DNA from: Streptomyces sp. man185
GTDB taxonomy: Bacteria; Actinomycetota; Actinomycetes; Streptomycetales; Streptomycetaceae
Assembly (NCBI GenBank): GCA_002551355.1
Contig: NTHE01000023.1
Span: 47,284-111,283, forward strand
Direction of reading: 5' to 3'
Length of the DNA stretch: 64,000 nt
Numbering within the stretch: the first letter of the stretch is position 1; every line of letters begins with the position of its first letter. The notes below the pieces were generated by a model. That model made no database searches. It was not told the DNA's origin and worked only from the letters and a program-made list of their open reading frames with translations. Below are positions 24,407-34,200 of the stretch, one piece after another. The position numbers were made by a program, and so were the translations under genes.

Positions 24407-25432
24407 TCACAGCTCCACGCGGGCCGCGATCGGGAGGTGGTCGCTGTCGGTCGCCGCCAGGGTCCAGGAGGCCAGCGGCTCGACGCCCTTGACCATGATC
24501 TGGTCGATCCGGGCCATCGGGAACGAGGCGGGCCAGCTGAATCCGAAGCCGTCGCCCGCCGCGCCCTGGGTGGAGCGCATCTGTGCGGTGACGGCGTTCA
24601 GCGAGCGGTCGTTCATCGTGCCGTTCAGGTCGCCGAGGAGGACGACGCGTTCCACGCGCTCGTCGGCGATGGCCTCGCCGAGGGCGTCGGCGCTGTTGTC
24701 GCGCTGGTTGGCGGTGAACCCGGCGTGCAGCTTCACGCGGACGGACGGCAGGTGCGCCACGTACACCGCGACCTCGCCCTGCGGGGTCTCGACCGTCGAG
24801 CGCATCGCCCGGGTCCAGCCCATCTTGATGTCGACGGGCTTGGTGTCGGCCAGCGGGAACTTGCTCCACAGGCCCACGGTGCCCTGGACCGAGTGGTACG
24901 GGTAGCGGCCGGACAGCGACTTCTCGTACGTGGAGACCTGCCGGCCAGGGAGTTCCTGGAGGGCCACGACGTCCGCCCCGGAGCCGGCGACCTGCTGGGC
25001 GGTGCCCTCGGGGTCGGGGTTGCCCGCGTTGACGTTGTGGGTGGCGACGGTGAGGTCGCCGCCGCCGCCGGACTTGTCGGTGAGCAGACCGCCGAACACG
25101 TTGAGCCAGACCACGGCGGGCAGCAGGAGCGCGATCAGGGCGGTCGCGGAGCGTCGCAGCAGGCCCAGGACCAGCAGCACCGGGATGAAGAGCGCGACCC
25201 ACGGCAGGAACGTCTCGATGAGGCTGCCGAGGTTGCCGAGCCGGTTGGGGATCTGCGCGTGGACGACCATCAGCAGGGTCAGCAGCACCGAGCAGAGGGC
25301 CAGGACGATCCCGCGCCGCCAGACGCCCCGGTCGTTCCTCAGCCTGTCCCACAGGCCCCGGAAGCGGGATCCGCGGGCCCCGGGCTGCTCGGCGGTGCCG
25401 TTGTCCGTGTCCGCTCCGTACGCCTGCACCAT
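24407..25432 (-). CDS. Membrane-anchored endonuclease/exonuclease/phosphatase family protein
   Basis: 341 residues from the ATG at 25432 (GAGGA 7 nt upstream). After a 40-residue cytoplasmic part come about three membrane helices (GIVLALCSVLLTLLMVVHAQ, TFLPWVALFIPVLLVLGLL, ALIALLLPAVVWLNVFGGLL). The outer EEP domain has THNVNAGN, ALQELPG, VVLLGDLNGTMND and DSDHLPI, carrying the metal-binding and catalytic Asn, Glu, Asp and His. Substrates of this family range from nucleic acids to phospholipids and inositol phosphates; not assignable here. Confidence 0.83.
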   Translation of the reverse strand: MVQAYGADTDNGTAEQPGARGSRFRGLWDRLRNDRGVWRRGIVLALCSVLLTLLMVVHAQIPNRLGNLGSLIETFLPWVALFIPVLLVLGLLRRSATALIALLLPAVVWLNVFGGLLTDKSGGGGDLTVATHNVNAGNPDPEGTAQQVAGSGADVVALQELPGRQVSTYEKSLSGRYPYHSVQGTVGLWSKFPLADTKPVDIKMGWTRAMRSTVETPQGEVAVYVAHLPSVRVKLHAGFTANQRDNSADALGEAIADERVERVVLLGDLNGTMNDRSLNAVTAQMRSTQGAAGDGFGFSWPASFPMARIDQIMVKGVEPLASWTLAATDSDHLPIAARVEL

Positions 25433-25525
25433 CGCGCTGTCCTCACTGCCTTGCCCTGCACATCGCCGCGCCTTCGACCCTAGGTGATGAGCGGCGTCTT
25501 TCCCGCCGTCGGCTTCCCGACCCAC

Positions 25526-25548
25526 CGGGCCGCCGACCTGGCGGCCCG
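25526..25548. terminator. Hairpin between the TetR and EEP genes
   Basis: CGGGCCGCC-GACCT-GGCGGCCCG, 9-bp perfect stem, about 115 bp beyond the 3' end of the TetR gene on the minus strand. A tandem CCGTACGGAGAG repeat follows at about 25571-25597. Confidence 0.5.
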
Positions 25549-25662
25549 CCCGATGTCCGATGTCCGACGACCGTACGGAGAGCCCGTACGGAGAGCAGGA
25601 CGACTCAGGCGTGACGCCGGGTTCCGGTCCGGGGCGGGCCGGCGCGGCTTGTGACAGAACGA

Positions 25663-26340
25663 TCACACTCGTCCGGGGGCGAGCCCTCCGAGCAGGGCGG
25701 CGATGACGCGGTCCACGAGGTCCTCGGGGAGCGGCGCGTCGGGGCGATGCACCGTGCGGACGAGCATGGGGCCGACGAAGAGGTCGTCGATCAGGTCCAC
25801 GTCGAGGTCGTCGCGGAGTTCCCCGGCGGCCACCGCGCGCCGCACCGCCTCCAGCATGGCGAGGCGCCGGGGGGCGATCACCCGGCCGAAGTACTCCTCC
25901 CACAGCTTCGGGTGGCTCTTCATCTGGGCGAACATGTTGACCAGGAGCACCGAGGAACGCTGGGCGAGGCCCCGGGTGCGCATCGACTCCAGCATCACGC
26001 GCAGGTCGGCGAGTCCGGCGGTGCCGGAGACGGGCGGCTCGGGGGGCTCCATGTCGCGTACGACGTCGACGAAGAGCTCCTCCTTCCCGGACCAGCGACG
26101 GTAGATGGTGGCCTTGCCGACGCCCGCCGTGCGCGCGATGCGCTCGATGGAGAGGCCCGCCAGCGGTTCGCCCGCCTCCAGGAGGGCGATGACGGCGTCC
26201 AGGATCGCCCGCTCCACCGCTGCGGAGCGGGGCCGTCCGCGGCGGGGCTCCGGATCCGCCGGCCCGTCCGACGACCCGGGCGGCGGCGCGCCCCCGGTCC
26301 CTGCACCGCGCCGGTCCCGCTCGCCGTCCTGGCCTTGCAC
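25663..26340 (-). CDS. TetR-family repressor of the adjacent DHA2 exporter
   Basis: 225 residues from a GTG (GAGAGG upstream). A 35-residue Gly/Pro/Arg-rich N-terminal extension precedes the helix-turn-helix IERIARTAGVGKATIYRRWS. The C-terminal half resembles the TetR_C_11/16 type. It follows the exporter gene on the same strand by 135 bp, so it is probably co-transcribed. The perfect palindrome in front of the exporter (28145-28163) is its likely operator, giving autorepression of the pair. Confidence 0.85.
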   Translation of the reverse strand: MQGQDGERDRRGAGTGGAPPPGSSDGPADPEPRRGRPRSAAVERAILDAVIALLEAGEPLAGLSIERIARTAGVGKATIYRRWSGKEELFVDVVRDMEPPEPPVSGTAGLADLRVMLESMRTRGLAQRSSVLLVNMFAQMKSHPKLWEEYFGRVIAPRRLAMLEAVRRAVAAGELRDDLDVDLIDDLFVGPMLVRTVHRPDAPLPEDLVDRVIAALLGGLAPGRV

Positions 26341-26475
26341 CGTGAAGCCGCCTCTCGCCGCGCCGTCGCCCTCGTACGTCCGCCTGCCGTTCCCGTACGT
26401 CCGTCGCCCGATTCTCGCCGACCCGGGAGGCGCGGAGCGACTGGCCTCGCCCCGTCGGGGCGGCCCACCGGGCCG

Positions 26476-28119
26476 TCAGCGACTCGGCTGCTCCTCCTGC
26501 TCCTCCCGCGCCTCCTGCTTCTGCCGCTTCTCCGCCGGACGGGATTCCCCGGTGGTCCCCGTCGCCGCCGGGGGCCGGCCGGGCAGGAACAGGCCGACGA
26601 CGACGGCGCCGATCAGGGCGACGGCCGCCGAGCCGAGCGCGGTCACGTGCATGGCGCCGATGAACGCGTCGTTGGCGGCGGCGACCAGAGGCTTTCCGGC
26701 CACCGGGCCGAGCTTCTCGGCGACGCCGAGCGTGGCCTCGACGGACTCGCCGGCCACGTCCCTGACCCCGGCCGGGACCGCGCCGAGGTGGCCCTCGATG
26801 TCGCCCCGGTAGACGGTGGAGAGCACCGAGCCGAGAACCGCGATGCCGAGCGCCCCGCCGACCTGGCGGAAGGTGTTGTTGATCGCCGAACCGGAACCGG
26901 CCTTCTCGCGGGGAAGCGCCTGCATCACCGCGACGGTGACGGGCGGCATGATGTGCGCCATCCCGGTGCCCTGGACGAAGAAGACGAGGCACATCACCCA
27001 CACCGGCGTACCGGCGTCGAACAGGGCGAACGACGCGAGTCCGGCAGCGACGAGCAGCATGCCCACCATGCAGACCGCGCGGGCGCCGAAGCGGTCGACG
27101 ACCAGCCGGGCCCGGGGCGCGAAGATCATCTGGGCGGCGGCGAGCGGAACGATCAGCAGACCCGACTGGAGGGCGCTGTAGCCGCGCACGCTCTGGAGGT
27201 AGAAGGCGGAGAAGAACGTCACGCCCATGAGCGCGAAGAAGACCAGCGCTATCGCGGCGACGGCGGCGGCGAACGCGGGCTCGCGGAAGTACGTGATGTC
27301 GATCGCCGGGTGGCTGCTGCGCTTCTCGTGCCAGACGAATCCGGCCAGCACCAGCAGCCCGCCGACGATGGAGAGCAGCACGGTGGTGTCGGTGAAGTCG
27401 GCGAGTTCGCCGCCCCGGATGATCCCGTACACCAGCAGGACCAGGCCGACGATGGAGAGCGCGACGCCCACCGGGTCGACCTTGCCGGGCTTAGGGTCGC
27501 GGGAGTCCGGGACCAGCACGGCCATGGCGATGAGGGCGATCACGACCACGGGGACGTTCACGAGGAAGATCGAGCCCCACCAGAAGTGCTCCAGGAGCAG
27601 CCCGCCGGTGATCGGGCCGATGGCGATGCCGAGGCCGACGCTGCCCGCCCAGATGCCGATGGCCTTGGGCTGCTCGTCGCGCTCGAAGACGTTCACCAGG
27701 ACGGCGAGGGTGGCGGGCATCACGAAGGCCGCGCCGAAGCCCATCAGGGCCCGCCAGGTGATGAGCTCACCGGGCGAGGCGGAGAAGGCGGCCAGGGCGG
27801 AGCCGATGCCGAAGACCAGGATGCCGGCGAGGAGGACCTTCTTGCGGCCGATCCGGTCGCCGAGCAGGCCCGCGGTGAACAGCAGTCCGGCGAAGACGAG
27901 CGTGTAGGAGTTGATCGCCCACTCCAGCTCGCTCTGGGTGGCGCCGATGCCGGTGGGGGCGGGGCTCGCGATGGTCTTGACCGCGACGTTCAGGATCGAG
28001 TTGTCCAGCACCACGATGAGCAGGCTGAACATGAGGACGGCGAGGATCCACCAACGGCGGCGGTGGATCGCCTCGGGAACACGGGGCGCGGCGGCGGGAG
28101 CGCCGGACGGAAGGGGCAT
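26476..28119 (-). CDS. DHA2-family multidrug MFS exporter
   Basis: 547 residues from the ATG at 28119. About 14 membrane segments; first helix [20 protein letters not shown], including the LDNSI/NVA segment typical of DHA2 exporters, and [16 protein letters not shown] as motif A. The C-terminus is Lys/Glu/Gln-rich ([14 protein letters not shown]) and cytoplasmic. Second DHA2 exporter in the window, distinct in sequence and regulation from the one at 12116. A TATAGG hexamer lies about 20 bp upstream, so the leader is short. Confidence 0.87.
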   Translation of the reverse strand: MPLPSGAPAAAPRVPEAIHRRRWWILAVLMFSLLIVVLDNSILNVAVKTIASPAPTGIGATQSELEWAINSYTLVFAGLLFTAGLLGDRIGRKKVLLAGILVFGIGSALAAFSASPGELITWRALMGFGAAFVMPATLAVLVNVFERDEQPKAIGIWAGSVGLGIAIGPITGGLLLEHFWWGSIFLVNVPVVVIALIAMAVLVPDSRDPKPGKVDPVGVALSIVGLVLLVYGIIRGGELADFTDTTVLLSIVGGLLVLAGFVWHEKRSSHPAIDITYFREPAFAAAVAAIALVFFALMGVTFFSAFYLQSVRGYSALQSGLLIVPLAAAQMIFAPRARLVVDRFGARAVCMVGMLLVAAGLASFALFDAGTPVWVMCLVFFVQGTGMAHIMPPVTVAVMQALPREKAGSGSAINNTFRQVGGALGIAVLGSVLSTVYRGDIEGHLGAVPAGVRDVAGESVEATLGVAEKLGPVAGKPLVAAANDAFIGAMHVTALGSAAVALIGAVVVGLFLPGRPPAATGTTGESRPAEKRQKQEAREEQEEQPSR

Positions 28120-28144
28120 GGGGACGACCCTAACCCTATATTCG

Positions 28145-28163
28145 ATACGAGACCGTCTCGTAT
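28145..28163. promoter_or_regulatory. Perfect palindromic TetR-type operator upstream of the DHA2 exporter
   Basis: ATACGAGAC-C-GTCTCGTAT: two exact 9-bp arms around one base pair. It covers the region immediately upstream of the TATAGG -10 candidate on the minus strand, so a bound repressor would block the exporter-tetR transcript. Confidence 0.75.
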
Positions 28164-28297
28164 TGTTAAAGCTTTTCCCAACGCCCCGGGAGCCCTCCGT
28201 GCGGGCCCACTTCCCGAGTGGCGGGGCGGGATGCCACCATGGGAGGGATCCGGGGACGCCGTCAGGGCGCCTCGAGATGACGAAGGAGCCGTTGGCC

Positions 28298-29188
28298 ATG
28301 TCGCTTCAGGCTGCGCAGAATCAGTCCTCCCCCGCGGGTGGCGCCGCTTCCCCCGCCGACAGCAGCAAAGCGCTGTACGGAGGGAAGTCCACCCGCCGCA
28401 TCACCGTCCACGACATCGCCGCCGCCACCGAGCGCGGCGAGAAGTGGCCGATGCTCACCGCCTACGACGCGATGACCGCGTCCGTCTTCGACGAGGCCGG
28501 GATCCCGGTCATGCTCGTCGGGGACTCGATGGGCAACGTCCACCTCGGCTACGAGACCACCGTGCCCGTCACGATGGACGAGATCGCCATGCTGTCCGCC
28601 GCCGTCGTACGCGGCACCAAGCGCGCGCTCGTCGTCGCCGACCTGCCCTTCGGCTCGTACCAGGAGGGACCCGTCCAGGCGCTGCGCAACGCCACCCGGC
28701 TGATCAAGGAGTCGGGCGTCGGCGCGGTCAAACTGGAGGGCGGCGAGCGCTCCCACGAGCAGATCCGGCTGCTGGTCGAGTCCGGCATCCCGGTCATGGG
28801 CCACATCGGTCTGACCCCGCAGTCCGTCAACGCGATGGGCTACCGCGTCCAGGGGCGCGGCGAGGAGGCCGCCCAGCAGCTGCTGCGCGACGCCAAGGCC
28901 GTTCAGGACGCGGGCGCGTTCGCCGTCGTGCTGGAGCTGGTGCCCGCCGAGCTGGCCGCCGAGGTCACCCGTACGCTGCACATCCCGACCGTCGGCATCG
29001 GCGCCGGTTCCGCGACCGACGCCCAGGTGCTCGTCTACACCGACATGGTCGGGCTGACCGGCGGCAAGGTGCCGCGCTTCACCAAGCAGTACGCCGATCT
29101 CCGCCAGGTCCTCGGCGACGCGGCGAAGGAGTTCGCCGACGAGGTCGTCGGCGGCACGTTCCCGGCGGCTGAGCACACCTTCCACTGA
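28298..29188 (+). CDS. panB: 3-methyl-2-oxobutanoate hydroxymethyltransferase
   Basis: 296 residues from the ATG at 28298, preferred because AAGGAG lies 10 nt upstream; an in-frame ATG at 28277 is an alternative. PanB motifs: [33 protein letters not shown] (Mg2+ ligand Asp), [16 protein letters not shown] and [15 protein letters not shown]. It transfers a hydroxymethyl group from methylenetetrahydrofolate to 2-oxoisovalerate, the first committed step of pantothenate and coenzyme A synthesis. About 30 extra N-terminal residues precede the core, as in other Streptomyces. Confidence 0.94.
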   Translation: MSLQAAQNQSSPAGGAASPADSSKALYGGKSTRRITVHDIAAATERGEKWPMLTAYDAMTASVFDEAGIPVMLVGDSMGNVHLGYETTVPVTMDEIAMLSAAVVRGTKRALVVADLPFGSYQEGPVQALRNATRLIKESGVGAVKLEGGERSHEQIRLLVESGIPVMGHIGLTPQSVNAMGYRVQGRGEEAAQQLLRDAKAVQDAGAFAVVLELVPAELAAEVTRTLHIPTVGIGAGSATDAQVLVYTDMVGLTGGKVPRFTKQYADLRQVLGDAAKEFADEVVGGTFPAAEHTFH

Positions 29189-29196
29189 TCCACCGG

Positions 29197-29223
29197 GCCC
29201 CGCCGGTCTTGCCCCGGCGGGGC
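29197..29223 (+). terminator. panB terminator 1
   Basis: GCCCCGCCGG pairs with CCGGCGGGGC across a 7-nt loop, starting 8 nt after the panB stop. Confidence 0.7.
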
Positions 29224-29250
29224 GCCCACCAGCCATTTCCCGCACCACCG

Positions 29251-29283
29251 ACAGCCCGCCGACATCCCCCATCGGCGGGCTGT
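29251..29283. terminator. panB terminator 2
   Basis: ACAGCCCGCCGA and TCGGCGGGCTGT form a perfect 12-bp stem with a 9-nt loop, 63 bp after the panB stop. Tandem with the hairpin at 29197, it should insulate the ABC exporter genes downstream. Confidence 0.65.
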
Positions 29284-29353
29284 CGCCTGCGCGGAGCCCG
29301 GTGCCGGGCCGTGTCGGCGGGCTGTCGGTGAGCTGTCGGTGGGCCTTGGTCCC

Positions 29354-30376
29354 ATGGTGGACATGGAACGAATCGACAAGAACCCCAGCAGCGGCCGGAA
29401 CGCCGTCGAGGTGCGGGGGCTGGTCAAGCACTACGGCGAGACCAAAGCACTGGACGGCGTGGACCTCGACGTCCGCGAAGGCACCGTCCTCGGTGTGCTC
29501 GGCCCCAACGGCGCAGGCAAGACCACCCTCGTACGCTGCCTGTCCACCCTCATCACCCCCGACGCCGGCCACGCGGTCGTCGCGGGCTACGACGTGGTGA
29601 AGCAGCCCCGGCAGCTGCGCCGCACCATCGGCCTCACCGGGCAGTACGCCTCGGTCGACGAGAAGCTCTCCGGCTGGGAGAACCTCTACATGATCGGCCG
29701 GCTGCTGGACCTGCCGCGCAAGAGGGCGCGGGCCCGCGCGGACGAGCTGCTGGAGCGGTTCTCGCTCACCGAGGCCGGCAAGCGCGCCTGCATGGAGTAC
29801 TCCGGCGGAATGCGCCGCCGGCTCGACCTGGCCGCCTCCATGATCGGCAGCCCGGCCGTGCTCTACCTGGACGAGCCCACGACGGGGCTCGACCCCCGGA
29901 CCCGTAACGAGGTCTGGGACGAGGTGCAGCGGATGGTGGCCGAGGGCGCGACCGTCCTGCTGACCACCCAGTACATGGAGGAGGCGGAGCAGCTCGCCAA
30001 GGAGCTGACCGTCATCGACCGGGGGAAGATCATCGCCCGGGGCGGGGTCGACGAGCTGAAGGCCAAGGTCGGCGGACGCACCCTCCAGATCCGGCCGTCG
30101 GACCCGGCGGAGCTGGCCGCGATGGCGCAGGCGATCCGGGAGGCCGGACTCGACGGCATCGCCGGTGCGCAGGCCGTGCCGGACGAAGGGCTGCTGTACG
30201 TGCCGATCCTCAGCGACCAGCAACTGACCGCCGTCATCGGGCTGCTGGGCGTGCGCGGCTTCTCCCTCGCCCATGTCTCCACCGCCCTGCCCAGCCTCGA
30301 CGAGGTGTTCCTCGCGATCACCGGCGACAAGGCCGCCCACCTCTCCGACCCTGCTCTCCAGGAGGTCGCCGCATGA
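29354..30376 (+). CDS. DrrA-like ABC exporter ATPase
   Basis: 340 residues if the ATG at 29354 is used; GTG 29339 and ATG 29363 are in frame and the start is uncertain. ATPase motifs: Walker A GPNGAGKTTL, signature YSGGMRRR, Walker B VLYLDEPTTGLD, and the switch region TTQYMEEAEQ with Gln in place of His, as in daunorubicin-exporter DrrA. The C-terminal part matches the DrrA extension. Its stop overlaps the permease start (ATGA). Confidence 0.88.
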   Translation: MVDMERIDKNPSSGRNAVEVRGLVKHYGETKALDGVDLDVREGTVLGVLGPNGAGKTTLVRCLSTLITPDAGHAVVAGYDVVKQPRQLRRTIGLTGQYASVDEKLSGWENLYMIGRLLDLPRKRARARADELLERFSLTEAGKRACMEYSGGMRRRLDLAASMIGSPAVLYLDEPTTGLDPRTRNEVWDEVQRMVAEGATVLLTTQYMEEAEQLAKELTVIDRGKIIARGGVDELKAKVGGRTLQIRPSDPAELAAMAQAIREAGLDGIAGAQAVPDEGLLYVPILSDQQLTAVIGLLGVRGFSLAHVSTALPSLDEVFLAITGDKAAHLSDPALQEVAA

Positions 30377-31233
30377 GCACCACCACCCTGACCCCCGCCC
30401 CGGCCGGGTCCGCGAGCCCCGCACCGTCGCATGCGGCCGTGGCCGACGAGGGTCGGATCGGGCTGCGGGCCAACCTCCGGCACATCGGAGCCCTGGCGCG
30501 CCGCAATCTGCTCCAGATCAAGAAGGACCCGGAGTCGATGTTCGACGTCCTTCTGATGCCGATCATCTTCATCCTGCTCTTCGTGTACGTCTTCGGCGGC
30601 TCGGTCGGCGCCAGCCTCGGCGGGAACCGGCAGGAGTACGTGAACTACCTGGTGCCGGGGCTGATGGCGATGATGGGGCTGAACATCGCCATGGCCGTCG
30701 GCACCGGCGTCAACGACGACTTCCGCAAGGGGGTGATGGACCGGTTCCGGACGATGCCGATCGCCCGGTCATCGGTGCTCATCGCCAAGATCGTGGTCGA
30801 GCTGGGCCGGCTGATGGTCGCCATGCTCATCCTGCTCGCCATGGGGTTCGCGGTCGGCATGGAGCTGAACGGTTCGGTGTTCGGGCTGCTCGCGGCGGTG
30901 GCGCTGTCGGCGGTGTTCGGCGCCGCCATCATGTGGATCTTCATCCTGCTCGGGCTGTCCATGAAGACGGCCCAGGCTGTTCAAGGGACGGCGATGCTCG
31001 TGCTGATGCCCCTGCAGTTCGGTTCCTCGATCTTCGTGCCGACCCAGACCATGCCGGGCTGGCTCCAGGCCTTCACCGACTACAACCCGCTCTCCAACCT
31101 CGCGGACGCGGCGCGGGCGCTCATGCAGGGCGACCCGGTCGGCAACTCGGTCTGGTGGACGCTCGCCTGGGCCGCCGGGATCACGGTGGTGATGGCTCCG
31201 CTGGCCGTGGCCAAGTTCCGCAAGAAGGCCTGA
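30373..31233 (+). CDS. DrrB-like ABC-2 exporter permease
   Basis: 286 residues with a 50-residue cytoplasmic N-terminus and six membrane segments (for example VLLMPIIFILLFVYVFGGSV and IVVELGRLMVAMLILLAMGF). ABC-2 family, coupled to the preceding ATPase by a 4-bp overlap. Together they would export a hydrophobic compound or lipid, or confer resistance. It converges on the SARP gene with only 23 bp between stops. Confidence 0.87.
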   Translation: MSTTTLTPAPAGSASPAPSHAAVADEGRIGLRANLRHIGALARRNLLQIKKDPESMFDVLLMPIIFILLFVYVFGGSVGASLGGNRQEYVNYLVPGLMAMMGLNIAMAVGTGVNDDFRKGVMDRFRTMPIARSSVLIAKIVVELGRLMVAMLILLAMGFAVGMELNGSVFGLLAAVALSAVFGAAIMWIFILLGLSMKTAQAVQGTAMLVLMPLQFGSSIFVPTQTMPGWLQAFTDYNPLSNLADAARALMQGDPVGNSVWWTLAWAAGITVVMAPLAVAKFRKKA

Positions 31234-31256
31234 GCGGAGACCGGGGCAAAGAAGCG

Positions 31257-34200
31257 TCACGCCGCCGACGGGTCCGGCCGGTACTTCTCCGCCAGGGCGG
31301 TGGCCTCATCGAGGGTGAGGCCACCCCCCTCTTCGTACGCCGCCGTGTACATCGCGTCGTCGTCGAGCCGGGCTCGGACGGCGTTCTCGGCGAGCACCAG
31401 ATTGCGGGCCTCCATCATGCTGGGCACATGCCCCTTCGGCAGGAGCGTCGCCTGGAACGCCAGCAGCCGGGCGGCGTCCTTCGCCGCGTCGGCGCCGCCG
31501 AACCCGGCGAGCGCCTGGGCGATGGCCGTCAGATGAGCCGAGGGCATCTGCGGGGCCACCATCATCGACAGCGACTCCCGCGCACTCCTCAGAGCGGTCA
31601 GCGCGTTGTCGAGGGCGGCGGCGTGGTCGCCGTCGAGGTTGTCCAGCCAGGCCAGCACGCCGTAGATGAAGCCGCCGAAGATGGCGACATCGCGGGACGT
31701 GAAGTCCTCGCGGACCAGATGCGCCTGCTGGCGGGCCTCGTCCACGCGCCCCTGGAGACCGAGCACGAATCCCAGGTGCATCCGGGCCATCGGCGTAGCC
31801 TCGTGGCCCGACTCCCGCCCGTTCTCGGTGACGTCGCGCAGGATGGCCTCGGCCTCCGGGAGGCGGTCGAGCTCGATGAGGGCTCCGGCGTAGCGGGACC
31901 GCAGCAGTGACGCCTGGCTCTGGGCGCCGATCTTCCGCGCGTACTCCACGGCCTCCCGGTAGTCGTCCAGCGCCGCGCTGAAGTCACCGGCCCGCTCGTT
32001 GGCCTCGCCCCGAGCGGAGAGCGCCTCGGCCGCGCCCCAGTCGTCGCCCAGCCGGGTGTAGATCTCCAGGCTCTCGTCGGCGTCGGCGCGCGCGTCCCCC
32101 ACCCGCGCGGGGCTGTTCGCCAGGAGGTTGGCACGGGTGTGGAGCGCGGAGCCCAACTCCCACTCGCCGCCGTACATCCGGGAGGCCCTGACCGTTTCGT
32201 CGAGCGCGATGTACAGCTGCTCCTGACCACCGGTGAGCATGATCGCGAACAGCCAGAACGTTCCGGGCATGCGGCAGGTCTGCGGCATGCCCGGCCGGTA
32301 GGCGTCCGCGATGATCCGCAGGCGGTCCTTGCCCTCCGGGGTCGACCATTGGCTGATCGCGTTGTCCACACCGGCCAGTTGGATCAGTGACACCCCGCGC
32401 CGTGCCTCCGCGAGTTGTTCGTCGGCCATCGGTGGGGGCCGGTCGGTGGACCGTTCCAGAAGCGAGGGAGCCCGGACGCCGGGCGCGGCGAAGGGGTCGG
32501 GGCCGAGCGAGCCGGCGGACTCGCTCCACTGGCGTGCGTCCGACCGCAGATCGCGCAGCATCCAGTACCAGGCCATCGACAGCACGATGCACAGCGCCTC
32601 GTGCTCGTCCCGGGCGGCGACGGCATGGCGGAGCGCGGTGCGCAGGTTCTCGTACTCGCGCTGGAAGACCGCGATGGCGTCGCGCTGTCCGCCGCCGCGC
32701 ACCTTCGGGCCGGTGATCCGGGCAAGCTCCCGGTAGTGGGTCAGATGGCGGCGCTCGACGGCGTCCCGTTCGGCGGCCTTCGCCAGGCGCTCCGCGGCGT
32801 ACTCGCCGACTGTCTCCAGCAGCCGGTAGCGCATCTCCCCGTCCCCGCCGGGTGCGGCGACGACGAGCGACTTGTCGACGAGGGAGCCGAGCAGGGAGGC
32901 GACGTCGAGGGAGTCCACGGTGACGCCGTCGGCCGGCGCGGGCAGGGCGCAGACCTCCTCGGCGGCGGCGAGCGAGCAGCCTCCGGCGAAGACGGAGAGG
33001 CGGCGCAGCACGGCGCGTTCGGCGGCGTCCAGCAGGTCCCAGGACCAGTCGACGACGGCACGCAGGGTCTGCTGGCGGGGCAGCACGGTGCGGCTGCCGT
33101 TGCTGAGGAGGCGGAAGCGGTCGTCGAGGCGGTCGGCGATCTGGCGCGGGGTGAGCATCCGGAGCCGGGCGGCGGCCAGTTCGATGGCGAGCGGCAGCCC
33201 GTCCAGCCGACGGCAGATCTCGGCGCAGGCGGCGGCGGTCTCCTCGTCCGCGTCGGTACGGAACCCGGGGCGGGCGGCCGCCCCGCGCTCGGCGAGCAGG
33301 CGCAGCGCCATCGGGTCGGGCAGCGGATCGACGGGGCGGACGAACTCGCCCGGCACGCCCAGCGGTTCGCGGCTGGTCGCGAGGATCGTCAGCTGCGGGC
33401 AGTGGGTCAGCAGCTGATCGGCGAGGGCGGCCGCGGCCCCGATGACGTGCTCGCAGTTGTCCAGGAGGAGCAGCATCCGGCGCGGGGCGCAGTGCTCGGT
33501 GAGGCGTACGAGGGGGTCCGCGGCGGTGCGGTCGGTGGCTCGCAGCTCTTCGGCGCCGGCGCCGCGCAGTACGGTCTCGCGGGCGCCGAGCTCGGTCAGG
33601 ACGGCTTCGGGCACGGTGTCCGGGTCGTCGACGGGGGCCAGTTCGGCGAGCCAGACGCCGTCGGGCCAGGCTGCGGCGGCGGCCTCCCCGGTCTCCTGGG
33701 ACAGCCGGGTCTTGCCCGCGCCGCCGGGGCCGAGGAGGGTGACGAGCCGGGCGCGGCCGAGGTCCTCGCGCAGGGCGGCGATGTCGGTGTCGCGGCCGAC
33801 GAAGCTGGTGAGCCGGGCGCGGAGGTTCCCGTGGGCGGGCGGCCTCCCGGACGCGGGCCGGGGCGCGGGGTCCGGGGCGGGCGAGGCCGAGGGCTGCCGG
33901 GCCGGGGGCTGCTGGGCCCGGGGGTCCGCCACGGCGTCCGGGGCGGGCGGTCCGGCCGGTTCCTGGTGGAGCAGTTCGGCGTGCAGGGCGCGCAGGGCCG
34001 GGCCCGGGGCGGTGCCGAGGCGGTCGTCGAGGAGGGTGCGGACCTCCTCGTACACGGCCAGTGCCTCGGCGGGGCGTCCGGCGTCCCGCAGGGCCCCGAT
34101 GCGCAGGGCCTGGAGCGGTTCGTCGAGCGGGTGGGCGTCGCAGAGCACGGCCAGCTCCGGCAGCGCCTCCCCCGGTCTCCCGAGGGCGAGGAGGGCCCCG

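Noticed and set aside
25651..29172. 1173-codon plus-strand open frame
   Set aside because: Antisense to the TetR and DHA2 exporter genes and out of frame in panB.
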